Assembly: GCF_002068095.1 (NCBI RefSeq)
Contig: NZ_LWIG01000069.1
Coordinates: forward strand, 131,123-195,122
Direction: 5' to 3'
From: Bradyrhizobium sacchari
GTDB taxonomy: Bacteria; Pseudomonadota; Alphaproteobacteria; Rhizobiales; Xanthobacteraceae
Length of the DNA: 64,000 nt
The position numbers and the translations under genes were made by a program. Positions 7,391 through 16,273 of this stretch are shown in pieces. How positions within the stretch are numbered: position 1 is the stretch's first letter; every line of letters starts with the position of its first letter. The notes under the pieces are model-generated. The model saw nothing but the letters and a program-made list of their open reading frames with translations, was not told where the DNA came from and made no database searches.

Positions 7391-9388
7391 TTACTTGGCT
7401 CCGGCGAGCAGTTTGGTGCGCGCGTCCTCGGTCCGGATGACGTCCTCAGCCGGGATGTCGAAGTCGCGGTGATAGTTGAAGGTGTGACCGATACCGACGG
7501 CGAGCATCGCGATGAAGCTCACGGCCGCCAGCCACCAGATGTACCAGATCAGGCCGAAACCCATCGCGGTGGCGAGGCCGGCGAGAATGACGCCGGTGCC
7601 GGTGCTGCTGGGCATGTGGATCGGCTTGAACCCGGTGAGCGGACGCTGATAGCCGCGCTTCTTCATGTCCCACCACGCGTCATTGTCGTGAACGACGGGG
7701 GTGAAGGCGAAGTTGTAGTCCGGCGGCGGCGATGAGGTCGCCCATTCCAGCGTGCGCGCGTCCCAGGGATCGCCGGTGACGTCCTTGAGCTGTTCGCGCT
7801 TGAGCAGGCTCACTGCGAACTGCATCAGCATCGAGAGAATGCCGATGAAGACGAACAGCGCCCCGATCGCTGCGATGACGAACCAGATCTGCAAGCTAGG
7901 ATCGTCGAACACGCGCAGGCGGCGGGTCACGCCCATCAGGCCGAGCACGTAGAGCGGCATGAAGGCCAGGTAGAAGCCGGTGACCCAGAACCAGAACGAC
8001 ATCTTGCCCCAGAACGGATCGAGCTTGAAGCCGAACGCCTTCGGGAACCAGTAGTTGATGCCGGCGAACGCACCGAACACCACGCCGCCGATGATCACGT
8101 TGTGGAAGTGCGCGATCAGGAACAGGCTGTTGTGCAGCACGAAGTCGGCCGGCGGTACCGCGAGCAGCACGCCGGTCATGCCGCCGACCACGAACGTCAG
8201 CATGAAGGCGATGGTCCACATCATCGGCAATTCGTAACGGATGCGGCCGCGATACATCGTGAACAGCCAGTTGAACATCTTCGCACCCGTCGGGATCGAG
8301 ATGATCATCGTGGTGATGCCGAAGAACGAGTTGACGCTGGCGCCAGATCCCATCGTGAAGAAATGGTGCAGCCACACCAGGTACGACAGGATGGTGATGA
8401 CGACCGTGGCGTAGACCATCGAGGTGTAGCCGAACAGCCGCTTGCCGGAGAAGGTCGAGGTGACCTCCGAGAAGATGCCGAAGGCGGGAAGAACCAGGAT
8501 GTAGACCTCGGGGTGGCCCCAGATCCAGATCAGGTTCACGTACATCATCGGGCTGCCGCCGAAATCGTTCGTGAAGAAGTTGGTGCCGACGTAGCGGTCG
8601 AGCGAGAGCAGCGCGAGCACGACGGTCAGGACCGGGAAGGAGGCGACGATCAGGATGTTGGTGCAGAGCGAGGTCCAGGTGAACACCGGCATCTTCATCA
8701 TGGTCATGCCCGGGCAGCGCAGCTTGACGATGGTGCAGATCAGGTTGATGCCGGATAGCGTCGTGCCGACGCCGGCGACCTGCAGCGCCCAGATGTAATA
8801 GTCGACGCCGACGTCGGGACTGTAGCCGATGTTCGACAGCGGCGGATAAGCCAGCCAGCCGGTGCGGGCGAACTCGCCGATGAACAGCGAGGCCATCACC
8901 AGCACCGCGCCGCCGACCGTCATCCAGAAGCTGAAATTGTTCAGGAACGGGAACGACACGTCGCGCGCGCCGATCTGCAGCGGGACGACATAGTTCATCA
9001 GGCCGGTGACCAGCGGCATCGCCACGAAGAAGATCATGATCACGCCGTGGGCGGTGAAGACCTGGTCGTAGTGATGGGCGTTGAGATAGCCCTCGGAGCC
9101 GCCAAAGGCGAGCATCTGCTGGCCGCGCATCATCAGCGCGTCGGCGAAGCCGCGCAGCAGCATCACGATGCCGAGGATCATGTACATGATGCCGATGCGC
9201 TTGTGGTCCACGGTGGTGAACCATTCGCGCCACAGGTAGCCCCAGAGGCGGAAATAGGTGAGGCCGGCGAGCAGCGTGGCGCCGCCGAGCGCGACCACCA
9301 CGAAGGTGCCGACGACGATCGGCTCGTGCAGCGGCAGCGATTCGATGCCGAGCCGGCCGAAGATGAGCTTGAGAAGATCAGGAGACAT
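7391..9388 (-). CDS. cyoB: Cytochrome o/quinol oxidase subunit I (CyoB)
   Basis: Catalytic heme-copper subunit of 665 residues, the CyoB length (15 helices). The metal-site motifs are present: TAHGVIMIFF for the low-spin heme ligand, WGHPEVYILVLPAFG with the CuB histidine and cross-linked tyrosine, LVWLHHFFTMG with the two further CuB histidines, and FLIAHFHNVIIGG with the heme ligands of helix X. It reduces oxygen to water and pumps protons across the inner membrane using ubiquinol. It lies 11 nt after cyoA and abuts cyoC. Confidence 0.97.
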   Translation of the reverse strand: MSPDLLKLIFGRLGIESLPLHEPIVVGTFVVVALGGATLLAGLTYFRLWGYLWREWFTTVDHKRIGIMYMILGIVMLLRGFADALMMRGQQMLAFGGSEGYLNAHHYDQVFTAHGVIMIFFVAMPLVTGLMNYVVPLQIGARDVSFPFLNNFSFWMTVGGAVLVMASLFIGEFARTGWLAYPPLSNIGYSPDVGVDYYIWALQVAGVGTTLSGINLICTIVKLRCPGMTMMKMPVFTWTSLCTNILIVASFPVLTVVLALLSLDRYVGTNFFTNDFGGSPMMYVNLIWIWGHPEVYILVLPAFGIFSEVTSTFSGKRLFGYTSMVYATVVITILSYLVWLHHFFTMGSGASVNSFFGITTMIISIPTGAKMFNWLFTMYRGRIRYELPMMWTIAFMLTFVVGGMTGVLLAVPPADFVLHNSLFLIAHFHNVIIGGVVFGAFAGINYWFPKAFGFKLDPFWGKMSFWFWVTGFYLAFMPLYVLGLMGVTRRLRVFDDPSLQIWFVIAAIGALFVFIGILSMLMQFAVSLLKREQLKDVTGDPWDARTLEWATSSPPPDYNFAFTPVVHDNDAWWDMKKRGYQRPLTGFKPIHMPSSTGTGVILAGLATAMGFGLIWYIWWLAAVSFIAMLAVGIGHTFNYHRDFDIPAEDVIRTEDARTKLLAGAK

Positions 9389-9399
9389 GCGAGCTCTCT

Positions 9400-10560
9400 T
9401 TAGGAGTCTGACTTCGGACGCTGTCCGAGGAAGAAGGACGAGGACTTCAGCGGCGTGAAGGTCGGCCGCTTCAGGCCGGCGCCGGTGAGCGGCGCAATGT
9501 CGGTCGGAGCCTTGATCGACGCGGTGGTCTGGCCCTGCGGCGCATCCGGCGTGCAGGTGCCGGCGACGAAGGTCGGCTCGGGTCCAAGCGGGGTGCCGCG
9601 GCGGGCGTACTTGTCGTAAGTAAGGGGCAGGGTGTTGTTCAGGCCTTCATGGCCGCGACCGCCCTTGGCGTCGATCGCCATCATCTCGCTCTGGCACATC
9701 TTGCCGGTCTCGACGCACATGTTGAGGATCAGGCGGTAGAGATCGGAATCGATGGTGCCGTAGCGGCGCACCGGCTCGTTCTGGCTGGGCTTTTCGAGCT
9801 GGAGATATTCGGCGCGGCCGAGCGAGCTTCCGGAGGACTTGGCGCTGGCGATCCAGGCGTCAAAGCCCTTGTCGTCGAGGCCCTGGAAGTTGAAGTGCAT
9901 GCCGGAGAAGCCGGCGCCGCTGTAGTTGGCCGAGAAGCCCTTGTAGGTGCCGGCGTGGTTCACGACGGCGTGGAGCTTGGTCTCCATGCCCGGCATCGCG
10001 TAGATCTGGCCGGCGAGCGCGGGGATGTAGAACGAGTTCATCACCGAGGAAGCGGTGATGCGGAAGTTGATCGGACGATCGACGGGAGCTGCGAGATCGT
10101 TGACGGCGGCGATGCCGTAATCCGGATAGATGAAGAGCCACTTCCAGTCGAGCGCGACGACATCGACCTCGAGCGGGGCCTTGGACTGGTCCACGGCCTG
10201 CTCCGCCTTGATGCGGCCGAGGGTGCGATAGGGGTCGAGCAGATGCGTGCCCATCCAGGTCAGCGCGCCGAGGCAGACGATGATCAGCAGCGGCGCCGAC
10301 CAGATCACCAGCTCGAGCTTGGTCGAATGGTCCCATTCCGGCTCATAGCGGGCCGAAGTGTTGGACTGGCGGTAGCGCCAGGCGAACAGCACCGTCAGCG
10401 CCATCACGGGGACGACGATCAGGAGCATCAGGACGGTGGAGATGATGACGAGGTCGCGCTGCTGGGCAGCGATGTCGCCGGCTGGCGCCAGCACGACGTA
10501 GTCGCAGCCGCTGAGTGCGGCAGCCAGAGGTAGTAGCGCCAGGATCTTGAGACGAGACAC
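9400..10560 (-). CDS. cyoA: Cytochrome o/quinol oxidase subunit II (CyoA)
   Basis: 386 residues from a GTG at 10560. It has a lipoprotein signal with lipobox LSGC (C19), two transmembrane helices (about 37-60 and 82-102) and a periplasmic cupredoxin-like domain. The CuA ligand motif of cytochrome c oxidases is absent; in its place the domain reads GFSANYSGAGFSGMHFNFQG. This marks a quinol oxidase. The C-terminal extension of roughly 100 residues is longer than in E. coli CyoA (315 aa). The open frame continues far upstream, but that part lies antisense to the divergent transporter and has no family similarity. First gene of the cyo-surf1-regSR unit. Confidence 0.95.
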   Translation of the reverse strand: MSRLKILALLPLAAALSGCDYVVLAPAGDIAAQQRDLVIISTVLMLLIVVPVMALTVLFAWRYRQSNTSARYEPEWDHSTKLELVIWSAPLLIIVCLGALTWMGTHLLDPYRTLGRIKAEQAVDQSKAPLEVDVVALDWKWLFIYPDYGIAAVNDLAAPVDRPINFRITASSVMNSFYIPALAGQIYAMPGMETKLHAVVNHAGTYKGFSANYSGAGFSGMHFNFQGLDDKGFDAWIASAKSSGSSLGRAEYLQLEKPSQNEPVRRYGTIDSDLYRLILNMCVETGKMCQSEMMAIDAKGGRGHEGLNNTLPLTYDKYARRGTPLGPEPTFVAGTCTPDAPQGQTTASIKAPTDIAPLTGAGLKRPTFTPLKSSSFFLGQRPKSDS

Positions 10561-10626
10561 GGGCCGAGCCTTTGAGAATGAGTTTCCTTTGCGGGGCCAA
10601 CGGGTAGCTGCGACGCAGCAATCCGG

Positions 10627-10649
10627 ACATTGGACAATTTGTCCAATGT
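10627..10649. promoter_or_regulatory. Perfect 23-bp palindrome, probable operator between cyoA and MFS gene
   Basis: The 11-bp arms ACATTGGACAA (10627-10637) and TTGTCCAATGT (10639-10649) are perfect reverse complements around one central T. The site is 67 bp from the cyoA start and 92 bp from the divergent transporter start. It is not followed by a T-run and is not one of the dispersed repeats. It is not a FixK/FNR box (TTGAT-N4-ATCAA). The binding protein is unknown; the TTGGACAA half-site would suit a GntR-, MarR- or Rrf2-type dimer, which is a guess. Confidence 0.65.
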
Positions 10650-10740
10650 TGCAGTGCGGAATGTTGGGCCAGACAAGGCGGGATCGCCTGGCTCCCGCCG
10701 GGCGGTCGGCTTTGGTTTTCAGGACGTTAAGGGCGCACGA

Positions 10741-12069
10741 ATGGCGACGGCACAGACCCCTGCAATGGCAGACCTCCACACGGGTGAGCACGGCCACGAC
10801 CAGGCCAGTCCCGGCGAGATCGCCATCGGCGTCATCATCGGCCGCACCTCGGAATTCTTCGACTTCTTCGTGTTCGCGATCGCGTCGGTGATCGTGTTTC
10901 CCCGCCTGGTGTTTCCGTTCACCAGCGAGCTGACCGGCACGCTCTATTCCTTCATGATCTTCGCGCTGGCGTTTTTGGCCCGGCCGATCGGCACCGTCAT
11001 TTTCATGACGGTCGACCGTGAGTACGGCAAGACGGCCAAGCTGGTCTCGGCGCTGTTCCTGCTCGGTACCGCCACCGTCGCGCTCGCCTTCCTGCCCGGC
11101 TATCACGAGATCGGCGTCGCCGCGATCTGGCTGCTGGCGCTGGCGCGCATCGCGCAGGGTCTGGCCTGGGGCGGCGCCTGGGACGGCATGGCCTCGCTGC
11201 TGGCGCTGAATGCGCCGGCCTCCCAGCGCGGCTGGTACGCAATGGTGCCGCAGCTTGGCGCTCCGCTCGGGCTGATCGTGGCGAGCGCGCTGTTCGCCTA
11301 TTTCGCCGGCAACCTCTCGGCCGACGACTTCTTCGACTGGGGCTGGCGCTATCCGTTCTTCGTTGCGTTCGCCATCAACGTCGTGGCGCTGTTCGCGCGC
11401 CTGCGCATGGTGACGACGGAGGAATATGCCTCGCTGTTCGAGACCCGCGAATTGCAGCCCTCGCGCATCTCCGACACCGTCGCCCGCGAAGGCCACAACA
11501 TCATGCTCGGTGCGTTCGCGCCGCTGGCGAGCTTCGCGCTGTTCCACATGGTCACCGTGTTTCCGCTGTCCTGGGTGTTCCTGTTCACCCGCGAGAGCCC
11601 GGTGCGCTTCCTGATCATCGAGATCGTCGCCGCCGTGTTCGGCGTCGCCGCGATCGTCGCGTCCGGAATCATCGCCGACCGCGTCGGCCGCAAGTCGCTC
11701 CTGATGGGGTCGGCGATCGCGATCGCGATCTACAGCGGCTTTGCCCCGCAGCTGCTCGATGCCGGCGCGTTCGGCGAGACCATCTACATGGTGATCGGCT
11801 TCATCCTGCTGGGTCTTTCCTTCGGCCAGTCCTCCGGCGCGATCGCCTCGAACTTCAAGCAGGCTTATCGCTACACGGCCTCCGCGCTGACCTCCGACAT
11901 GGCCTGGCTGTTCGGCGCCGGCTTCGCCCCGCTGGTGGCGCTGCTGCTCGCCACCAATCTCGGTGTCATCGCCTCGGGCGCGTATCTGCTCTCCGGCGCG
12001 TTCTGGACCCTGCTCGCGCTCTGGCTGAGCGGCCAGCGCGAGGCGGGGGATATGGACGCGGGCGCTTAG
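10741..12069 (+). CDS. MFS transporter (metabolite:proton symporter-like)
   Basis: 442-residue inner-membrane protein with about 12 hydrophobic segments. MFS signatures include a GRTSEFFDFFVFAIASVIVF first helix as in the metabolite:H+ symporter group, RPIGTVIF in the first half, and the loop motif DRVGRKSLL between helices 8 and 9. The ATG at 10741 gives a start just before a hydrophilic His-rich N-terminus; in-frame codons upstream run into the intergenic palindrome. It is divergent from cyoA. The substrate cannot be deduced. Confidence 0.88.
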   Translation: MATAQTPAMADLHTGEHGHDQASPGEIAIGVIIGRTSEFFDFFVFAIASVIVFPRLVFPFTSELTGTLYSFMIFALAFLARPIGTVIFMTVDREYGKTAKLVSALFLLGTATVALAFLPGYHEIGVAAIWLLALARIAQGLAWGGAWDGMASLLALNAPASQRGWYAMVPQLGAPLGLIVASALFAYFAGNLSADDFFDWGWRYPFFVAFAINVVALFARLRMVTTEEYASLFETRELQPSRISDTVAREGHNIMLGAFAPLASFALFHMVTVFPLSWVFLFTRESPVRFLIIEIVAAVFGVAAIVASGIIADRVGRKSLLMGSAIAIAIYSGFAPQLLDAGAFGETIYMVIGFILLGLSFGQSSGAIASNFKQAYRYTASALTSDMAWLFGAGFAPLVALLLATNLGVIASGAYLLSGAFWTLLALWLSGQREAGDMDAGA

Positions 12070-12087
12070 GGCCCAGACAATCTCGGT

Positions 12088-12107
12088 GTCGTCCTGGCGA
12101 AAGCCAG
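12088..12107. repeat. Half copy of repeat family B
   Basis: GTCGTCCTGGCGAAAGCCAG matches the left end of the family B element seen complete at 17864-17984, 46943-47074 and 57002-57114. The right half is missing. It lies between the convergent MFS and M48 genes, beside a family C element. Confidence 0.55.
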
Positions 12108-12183
12108 CCCATTAGCCCGATTGTTTATTGTTGAAGCGCGCTGGAGCTGCCAGCGTGCCCGTTCTGTAGTCGTGTGATTATGG

Positions 12184-12284
12184 GTCATCCCGGATGTGCG
12201 CGCGCTTTGGCGCGCTTGTCCGGGACGACAGCGGAATTTGTCGAGCGAGATCCCGCGTTCGCGCTCAGCGCGCTCCGGGATGAC
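12184..12284. repeat. Palindromic intergenic repeat, family C
   Basis: Starts GTCATCCCGG and ends CCGGGATGAC, with internal GC-rich hairpins. Outer arms and general build match the elements at 42650-42747 and 45631-45748. It fills the convergent gap between the MFS transporter and the M48 protease and could fold as a terminator or mRNA 3'-end structure for both. Short open frames crossing it are not genes. Confidence 0.7.
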
Positions 12285-12300
12285 GGGCGCTTAACGCACG

Positions 12301-13800
12301 TCAATCCGCCACGATCTTCACGCGATCGCGCACCTTCACCTGCGCGGTGCGGTCGAGGCCGTTGAGCACGCGGAAGCGTTCGGCGGGGTGATCGACGCCG
12401 GACATGCGGTGGGAGAGCGATTCCACGGTGTCGCCGGGCTGCACGGTGATGACCTTGATGCGCAATGGGCGCGCGGCCTGGATCTCGTCGAGCGTCAGGC
12501 GGCGGAATGAGTTGACGGTCTCGCGCGCGTTGCGCTCGCTCTCGGTCGACTTCTGACGGGTGGCGAAGATGAAGCGATAGACGTCGCTGCCGAAACGCAG
12601 CGCATAGACCTTGAACTGCCACTGGTCGCCCTTGGCGGTGGCGGACGCGCCCGGGAAGCCGTTGATGGTGAGGTCCTCGGTCGAGGCCTTCTCGACGCCT
12701 TCCATCCAGCCGGAATTGAGGTAATCGCCGAGCGACTGCTCGGCCGGCACGCGCACCACGTCGAAGCGCATCGCCTGCGAGCCGCCGTCGCGCACGCCGA
12801 TCACGGCCTGCGCTGTGTTGTCGAGCGTGAAATTGTCAGGCGCCTGGAAGGTGAAGCCGAGCTTCGGATGCAGGAAACGGCGGCCGCGGACAAAGCCTTC
12901 GCTGGGGTCTTCGCCATAGACGAGGTTGTCGATCGCAGCGAGATAGCTCTCGCGGTCGCGCTCGGCGCCTTCGGGCGCCGCATATTGCCGCGCGATGTTC
13001 TGCGCGTTCTGCACGCGCTCCGGCGTTGCCGGATGCGACGAGGTGAAATCCTGCGCGCGCGGATCGAGCGAGCTCTTGCCGGCCTTCAGCTCGGCATTGC
13101 GCTCCATCGCGGAGAGGAAGCGGGCCGCGCCATAGGGATCGAAATGCGCTTTCGCGGAGATGCCGACGCCGATGCCATCGGCCTCGAACTCCTGGTTACG
13201 CGAAAAGCTCGCCATGGTGAGCTTGGTCTTGGCGAGCGCGAGCGCGGTGAGATCCGGATCATTGCTCATGTCGGTGACGACGCGGGTGACGATCGCGGCC
13301 TGGCGCGCCTGGTCCTCGCGCATCGCGGCGTGCTTGGACAGCACGTGCGCCATCTCGTGGCTGAGCACGGAGGACAATTCCGACGTGTCGCTCGCCAGCG
13401 CAAGCAGTCCGCGCGTGACATAGAGCTGGCCGTTCGGCAGCGCGAAGGCGTTCACCGCGCCGGAGTTGAGAATGGTGACCTTGTAGCCCTGGTCGGGGCG
13501 GTCGGACGCGGCGACCAGCCGGTCGACGGTCTTGCTGACAAGCGATTCGAGTCTGGGGTCGTCATAGGCGCCGCCATAGCTCGCCAGGATGCGCTCGTGC
13601 TCCTTCTCGGTGGCGGGGGTCTGCGCCACCGCCGGCTTCGGCTTGGGCATCGCGACCGTGGGCGGCGCGGCGGCGGTCTGGAACCGGCCCATATCGCCGC
13701 AGCCGGCAAGAAGCCCGCCCAGCGCAAGGCAAAGCGCGGCCGGCGCAGCCCGCAGGCGGCGGCAATCACCCAGTCCGTGCCGTTCTAGCACCCCATTCAC
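12301..13800 (-). CDS. M48 family zinc metalloprotease with C-terminal LysM-like domain, lipoprotein
   Basis: 499 residues. A signal peptide ends in lipobox LLAGC (C34), so it is probably a periplasmic lipoprotein. The Zn-binding motif HEMAH is at 148-152 and the third ligand glutamate lies in NQEFEAD near residue 210, as in BepA/LoiP-type M48 proteases that act on misfolded outer-membrane proteins. The C-terminal ~45 residues (VQPGDTVESLSHRM) resemble LysM and may hold it at peptidoglycan. It starts 23 nt after the end of the SNase-like gene and may be co-transcribed with it. Confidence 0.93.
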   Translation of the reverse strand: MNGVLERHGLGDCRRLRAAPAALCLALGGLLAGCGDMGRFQTAAAPPTVAMPKPKPAVAQTPATEKEHERILASYGGAYDDPRLESLVSKTVDRLVAASDRPDQGYKVTILNSGAVNAFALPNGQLYVTRGLLALASDTSELSSVLSHEMAHVLSKHAAMREDQARQAAIVTRVVTDMSNDPDLTALALAKTKLTMASFSRNQEFEADGIGVGISAKAHFDPYGAARFLSAMERNAELKAGKSSLDPRAQDFTSSHPATPERVQNAQNIARQYAAPEGAERDRESYLAAIDNLVYGEDPSEGFVRGRRFLHPKLGFTFQAPDNFTLDNTAQAVIGVRDGGSQAMRFDVVRVPAEQSLGDYLNSGWMEGVEKASTEDLTINGFPGASATAKGDQWQFKVYALRFGSDVYRFIFATRQKSTESERNARETVNSFRRLTLDEIQAARPLRIKVITVQPGDTVESLSHRMSGVDHPAERFRVLNGLDRTAQVKVRDRVKIVAD

Positions 13801-13823
13801 GTTGCTTAACCCGTGCCCGGCCG

Positions 13824-14594
13824 TTAAGGCCTTACCCCAGTAGGCTCATTTGCGCCCAGCAATTCAACCTGTCCCAAGAGACGCACATCGATACGCGGCC
13901 CCGTATTCCCCTCGATCCAGCCTCGGACAAGAATTCGCTTATTCTCCAAGGCCTTAAGGGAGATCCCGGCGCTTTCGAATGCCGGTAGCGCGCGCCTTGA
14001 AATAGTCACGGCGAAGCCGCGTGTCCAGTTCCGTCCGAAGTTGAGGTAGGTCGTTGCCCCAGCTTGCCGGACCGACAGGACTTTGCCCTCGACCACCATA
14101 AAGCGCCCGATCCCCGCCAAAATATCGTCCGGACTTTCCGCGTTTTTTATGGCCAATGGGTCAGCCCAGTTGCCCATTTTTTGGCGCCTTGCCTGCGCCT
14201 CCGACGCCATCAGGGCGGCCGCGCAGTCCTTGTCGGCGATTTCGGCGGAGGCGATGGCCTCGCCCTGGGCCAGCAGCGTGGCCTGCACCGAAGCGTCGCT
14301 TTCGCCGATGAAGACGAACGCGCCCTGACGGCCATAACGGTCGGGCGTGTCGTCGGTGCTCCGCAGCGTCACGTCGCGTCCGACCAGCAAAGATGCCAGA
14401 GCCTGCTTCGTCGTCGCCGTTGGCTCGATGCCGGCAAGGCGGACCTCGCGACCGTCATCGAGGCGCACGCTCCGTCCATCGACGATGGCAGTGACGCGGC
14501 CTTCGCCTTGCGTCTCGAAGTGGCATGGCATCGCGAACGCGGAGTGACCCGCGACGAGAAGACATGCGACGATGAAGGGAAGCCGTTGCGTCAC
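13824..14594 (-). CDS. SNase-like (thermonuclease fold) secreted protein
   Basis: 256 residues from a GTG at 14594, giving an immediate signal peptide (LPFIVACLLVAGHSAFA). The SNase/TNase-like OB fold covers about residues 30-150: RVTAIVDGRSVRLDDGREVR, then RLAGIEP, then DRYGRQGAFVF with the arginine equivalent to R87 of staphylococcal nuclease. The acidic residue equivalent to E43 is not obvious, so nuclease activity is uncertain. The second half (about 150-256) is a family-specific extension. The frame is open well upstream, but that part crosses a repeat element and is not coding. Confidence 0.82.
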   Translation of the reverse strand: MTQRLPFIVACLLVAGHSAFAMPCHFETQGEGRVTAIVDGRSVRLDDGREVRLAGIEPTATTKQALASLLVGRDVTLRSTDDTPDRYGRQGAFVFIGESDASVQATLLAQGEAIASAEIADKDCAAALMASEAQARRQKMGNWADPLAIKNAESPDDILAGIGRFMVVEGKVLSVRQAGATTYLNFGRNWTRGFAVTISRRALPAFESAGISLKALENKRILVRGWIEGNTGPRIDVRLLGQVELLGANEPTGVRP

Positions 14595-14670
14595 GTGACC
14601 CGGAGAGGTTGTGTTACGTCCGGAGTTTAACTCAAGCGTGGCGGGTCGCGAAAGGGCTTCCTCGTACGCC

Positions 14671-14757
14671 GTCATTGCGAGGAGCCCTTCGCGGAGAAGC
14701 AATCCAGAATCTTTCCGCGGATGCATTTCTGGATTGCTTCGCTGCGCTCGCAATGAC
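14671..14757. repeat. Palindromic intergenic repeat, family A copy 1
   Basis: About 87 bp: GTCATTGCGAGGAG...GAAGCAATCCAGAAT, a spacer with CCGCGG, then CTGGATTGCTTCG...CTCGCAATGAC. The two halves form a long imperfect hairpin. Further copies are at 16144-16229, 22139-22223, 24606-24683 and 44363-44440. This copy lies in the 338-bp divergent gap 14595-14932 between the SNase-like gene and the ligand-binding protein gene; I see no gene in the rest of that gap. Confidence 0.93.
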
Positions 14758-14932
14758 GGAGTCGAAACATTTCGCTGTGCCCCACCATTCCGCTTTGCGG
14801 AAAACACGCGCGGCAATCGCGCGCTCTCAGCACCCGCGCGCTTGCTGCCCTCCCGGGCATGCGGCATGATTGCCGGAACAACGATAACCAAGCCGCCATC
14901 AGAGTACGGCGCGATAAGGGAGGTCTTTTTCG

Positions 14933-16138
14933 ATGAAGAATATTTTGTCCGGCATTTTTGCCGCTGCGTTTGCCCTGAGTGCAAGCGCCGCGCAGGCCCA
15001 GGACAAGCCGCCACTCAAGATCGGCGGCATCCTCGACATGTCGAGCCTGTATGCCGACATCACCGGTCCCGGCAGCGAGACTGCAGCGAAGATGGCCGTT
15101 GAGGATTTCGGCGGCGAGGTGCTGGGACGCAAGATCCAGGTGCTGGCGGCGGACCATCTCAACAAGGCCGATCTCTCCGGCAACATCGCCCGCGACATGC
15201 TGGACAATCAGGGCGTCGAGATGATCTACGACGTCGCGGCGTCCGCGACGGCACTCGCCGCCGGCGAGATCGCGAAAGCGCGCAACAAGATCATCATCTT
15301 CAACGGACCAGGCTCGATCCGTCTCTCCAACGAGGCCTGCGGTCCCTATACCGTGCATTACGTATTCGATACCTTCGGCCAGGCCAACGTGACCGGCCTT
15401 GCGGCCGTGAAGTCGGGCCTCGACACCTGGTTCTTCCTCACGGCCGATTACGCCTTCGGCCAGGACCTGGAAAAGGACACCAGCAACGTCGTGACCAAGA
15501 CCGGCGGCAAGGTGGTCGGCAGCGTCCGCCATCCGCTCAACACGTCGGATTTCTCCTCGTTCCTGCTTCAGGCCCAGGCCTCCAAGGCCAAAGTGATCGG
15601 GCTCGCCAACGCGGGCGGCGACACCGTCAACGCCATCAAGCAGGCCGCCGAGTTCGGCATCATGAAGGGCGGTCAGAAGGTCTCGCCGCTGCTCGCCTTC
15701 GTCACCGACATCGACTCGATCGGGCTGGAGACCGCGCAAGGCCTGCTGCTGGCGGAAGCCTTCTACTGGGACATGAACGACGAGACGCGCGCGTTCTCGA
15801 AGCGCTTCATGGAGCGCGTGAAGCGGCCGCCGACCTCGGCGCAGGCCGGCGTCTATTCGTCCGTGACGCATTATCTGAAAGCCGTGAAGGCAGCCGGCAC
15901 GACGGATGCCGCCGCGGTGATGAAGGTGATGAAGGAGACTCCGATCAACGACTTCTTCGCGAAGAACGGCAAGATCCGCGAGGACGGCCGCATGATCCAC
16001 GACATGTATCTGTTCGAGGTGAAGAAGCCGTCGGAATCCAAGGGCCGCTGGGACGACTACAAGCTGCTCGCCACCGTGCCCGGCAGCGAGGCGTTCCAGT
16101 CGCTGGAGCAGTCGCGCTGCCCGCTGGTGAAGAAATAA
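14933..16138 (+). CDS. ABC-type branched-chain amino acid/aromatic substrate-binding protein
   Basis: 401 residues with a Sec signal peptide (cleavage near AQAQ, residue 23). The mature protein is a type I periplasmic binding fold (Peripla_BP_6, LivK/HmgS-like): KIGGILDMSSLYADITGPGS at the N-terminus and FFLTADYAFGQDLEKD in the second lobe. Such proteins deliver branched-chain amino acids, aromatic acids, amides or urea to Liv-type ABC transporters. No permease or ATPase gene is adjacent, so it is an orphan receptor here. A family A repeat separates it from the following enoyl-CoA hydratase. Confidence 0.9.
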   Translation: MKNILSGIFAAAFALSASAAQAQDKPPLKIGGILDMSSLYADITGPGSETAAKMAVEDFGGEVLGRKIQVLAADHLNKADLSGNIARDMLDNQGVEMIYDVAASATALAAGEIAKARNKIIIFNGPGSIRLSNEACGPYTVHYVFDTFGQANVTGLAAVKSGLDTWFFLTADYAFGQDLEKDTSNVVTKTGGKVVGSVRHPLNTSDFSSFLLQAQASKAKVIGLANAGGDTVNAIKQAAEFGIMKGGQKVSPLLAFVTDIDSIGLETAQGLLLAEAFYWDMNDETRAFSKRFMERVKRPPTSAQAGVYSSVTHYLKAVKAAGTTDAAAVMKVMKETPINDFFAKNGKIREDGRMIHDMYLFEVKKPSESKGRWDDYKLLATVPGSEAFQSLEQSRCPLVKK

Positions 16139-16143
16139 GTCTC

Positions 16144-16229
16144 GTCATTGCGAGGAGCTCTTGCGACGAAGCAATCCAGATTGTCTCCGCGGAAACATCT
16201 CTGGATTGCTTCGCTACGCTCGCAATGAC
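16144..16229. repeat. Palindromic intergenic repeat, family A copy 2
   Basis: GTCATTGCGAGGAGCTCTTG...GAAGCAATCCAGA, CCGCGG spacer, CTGGATTGCTTCG...CTCGCAATGAC. It begins 5 bp after the stop of the ligand-binding protein and ends 44 bp before the enoyl-CoA hydratase start, between co-directional genes. Confidence 0.93.
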
Positions 16230-16273
16230 GGGTGGGTGATAGCTCGGTCAAACAACAACAAGGGAGACGTCCC

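Noticed and set aside
10561..11547. Extension of the CyoA frame upstream of 10560
   Set aside because: It lies antisense to the MFS gene, lacks any domain and precedes the true lipoprotein signal peptide.
12185..12622. 145-residue minus-strand frame across the convergent MFS/M48 gap
   Set aside because: It consists of the family C repeat and an out-of-frame read of the protease C-terminus.
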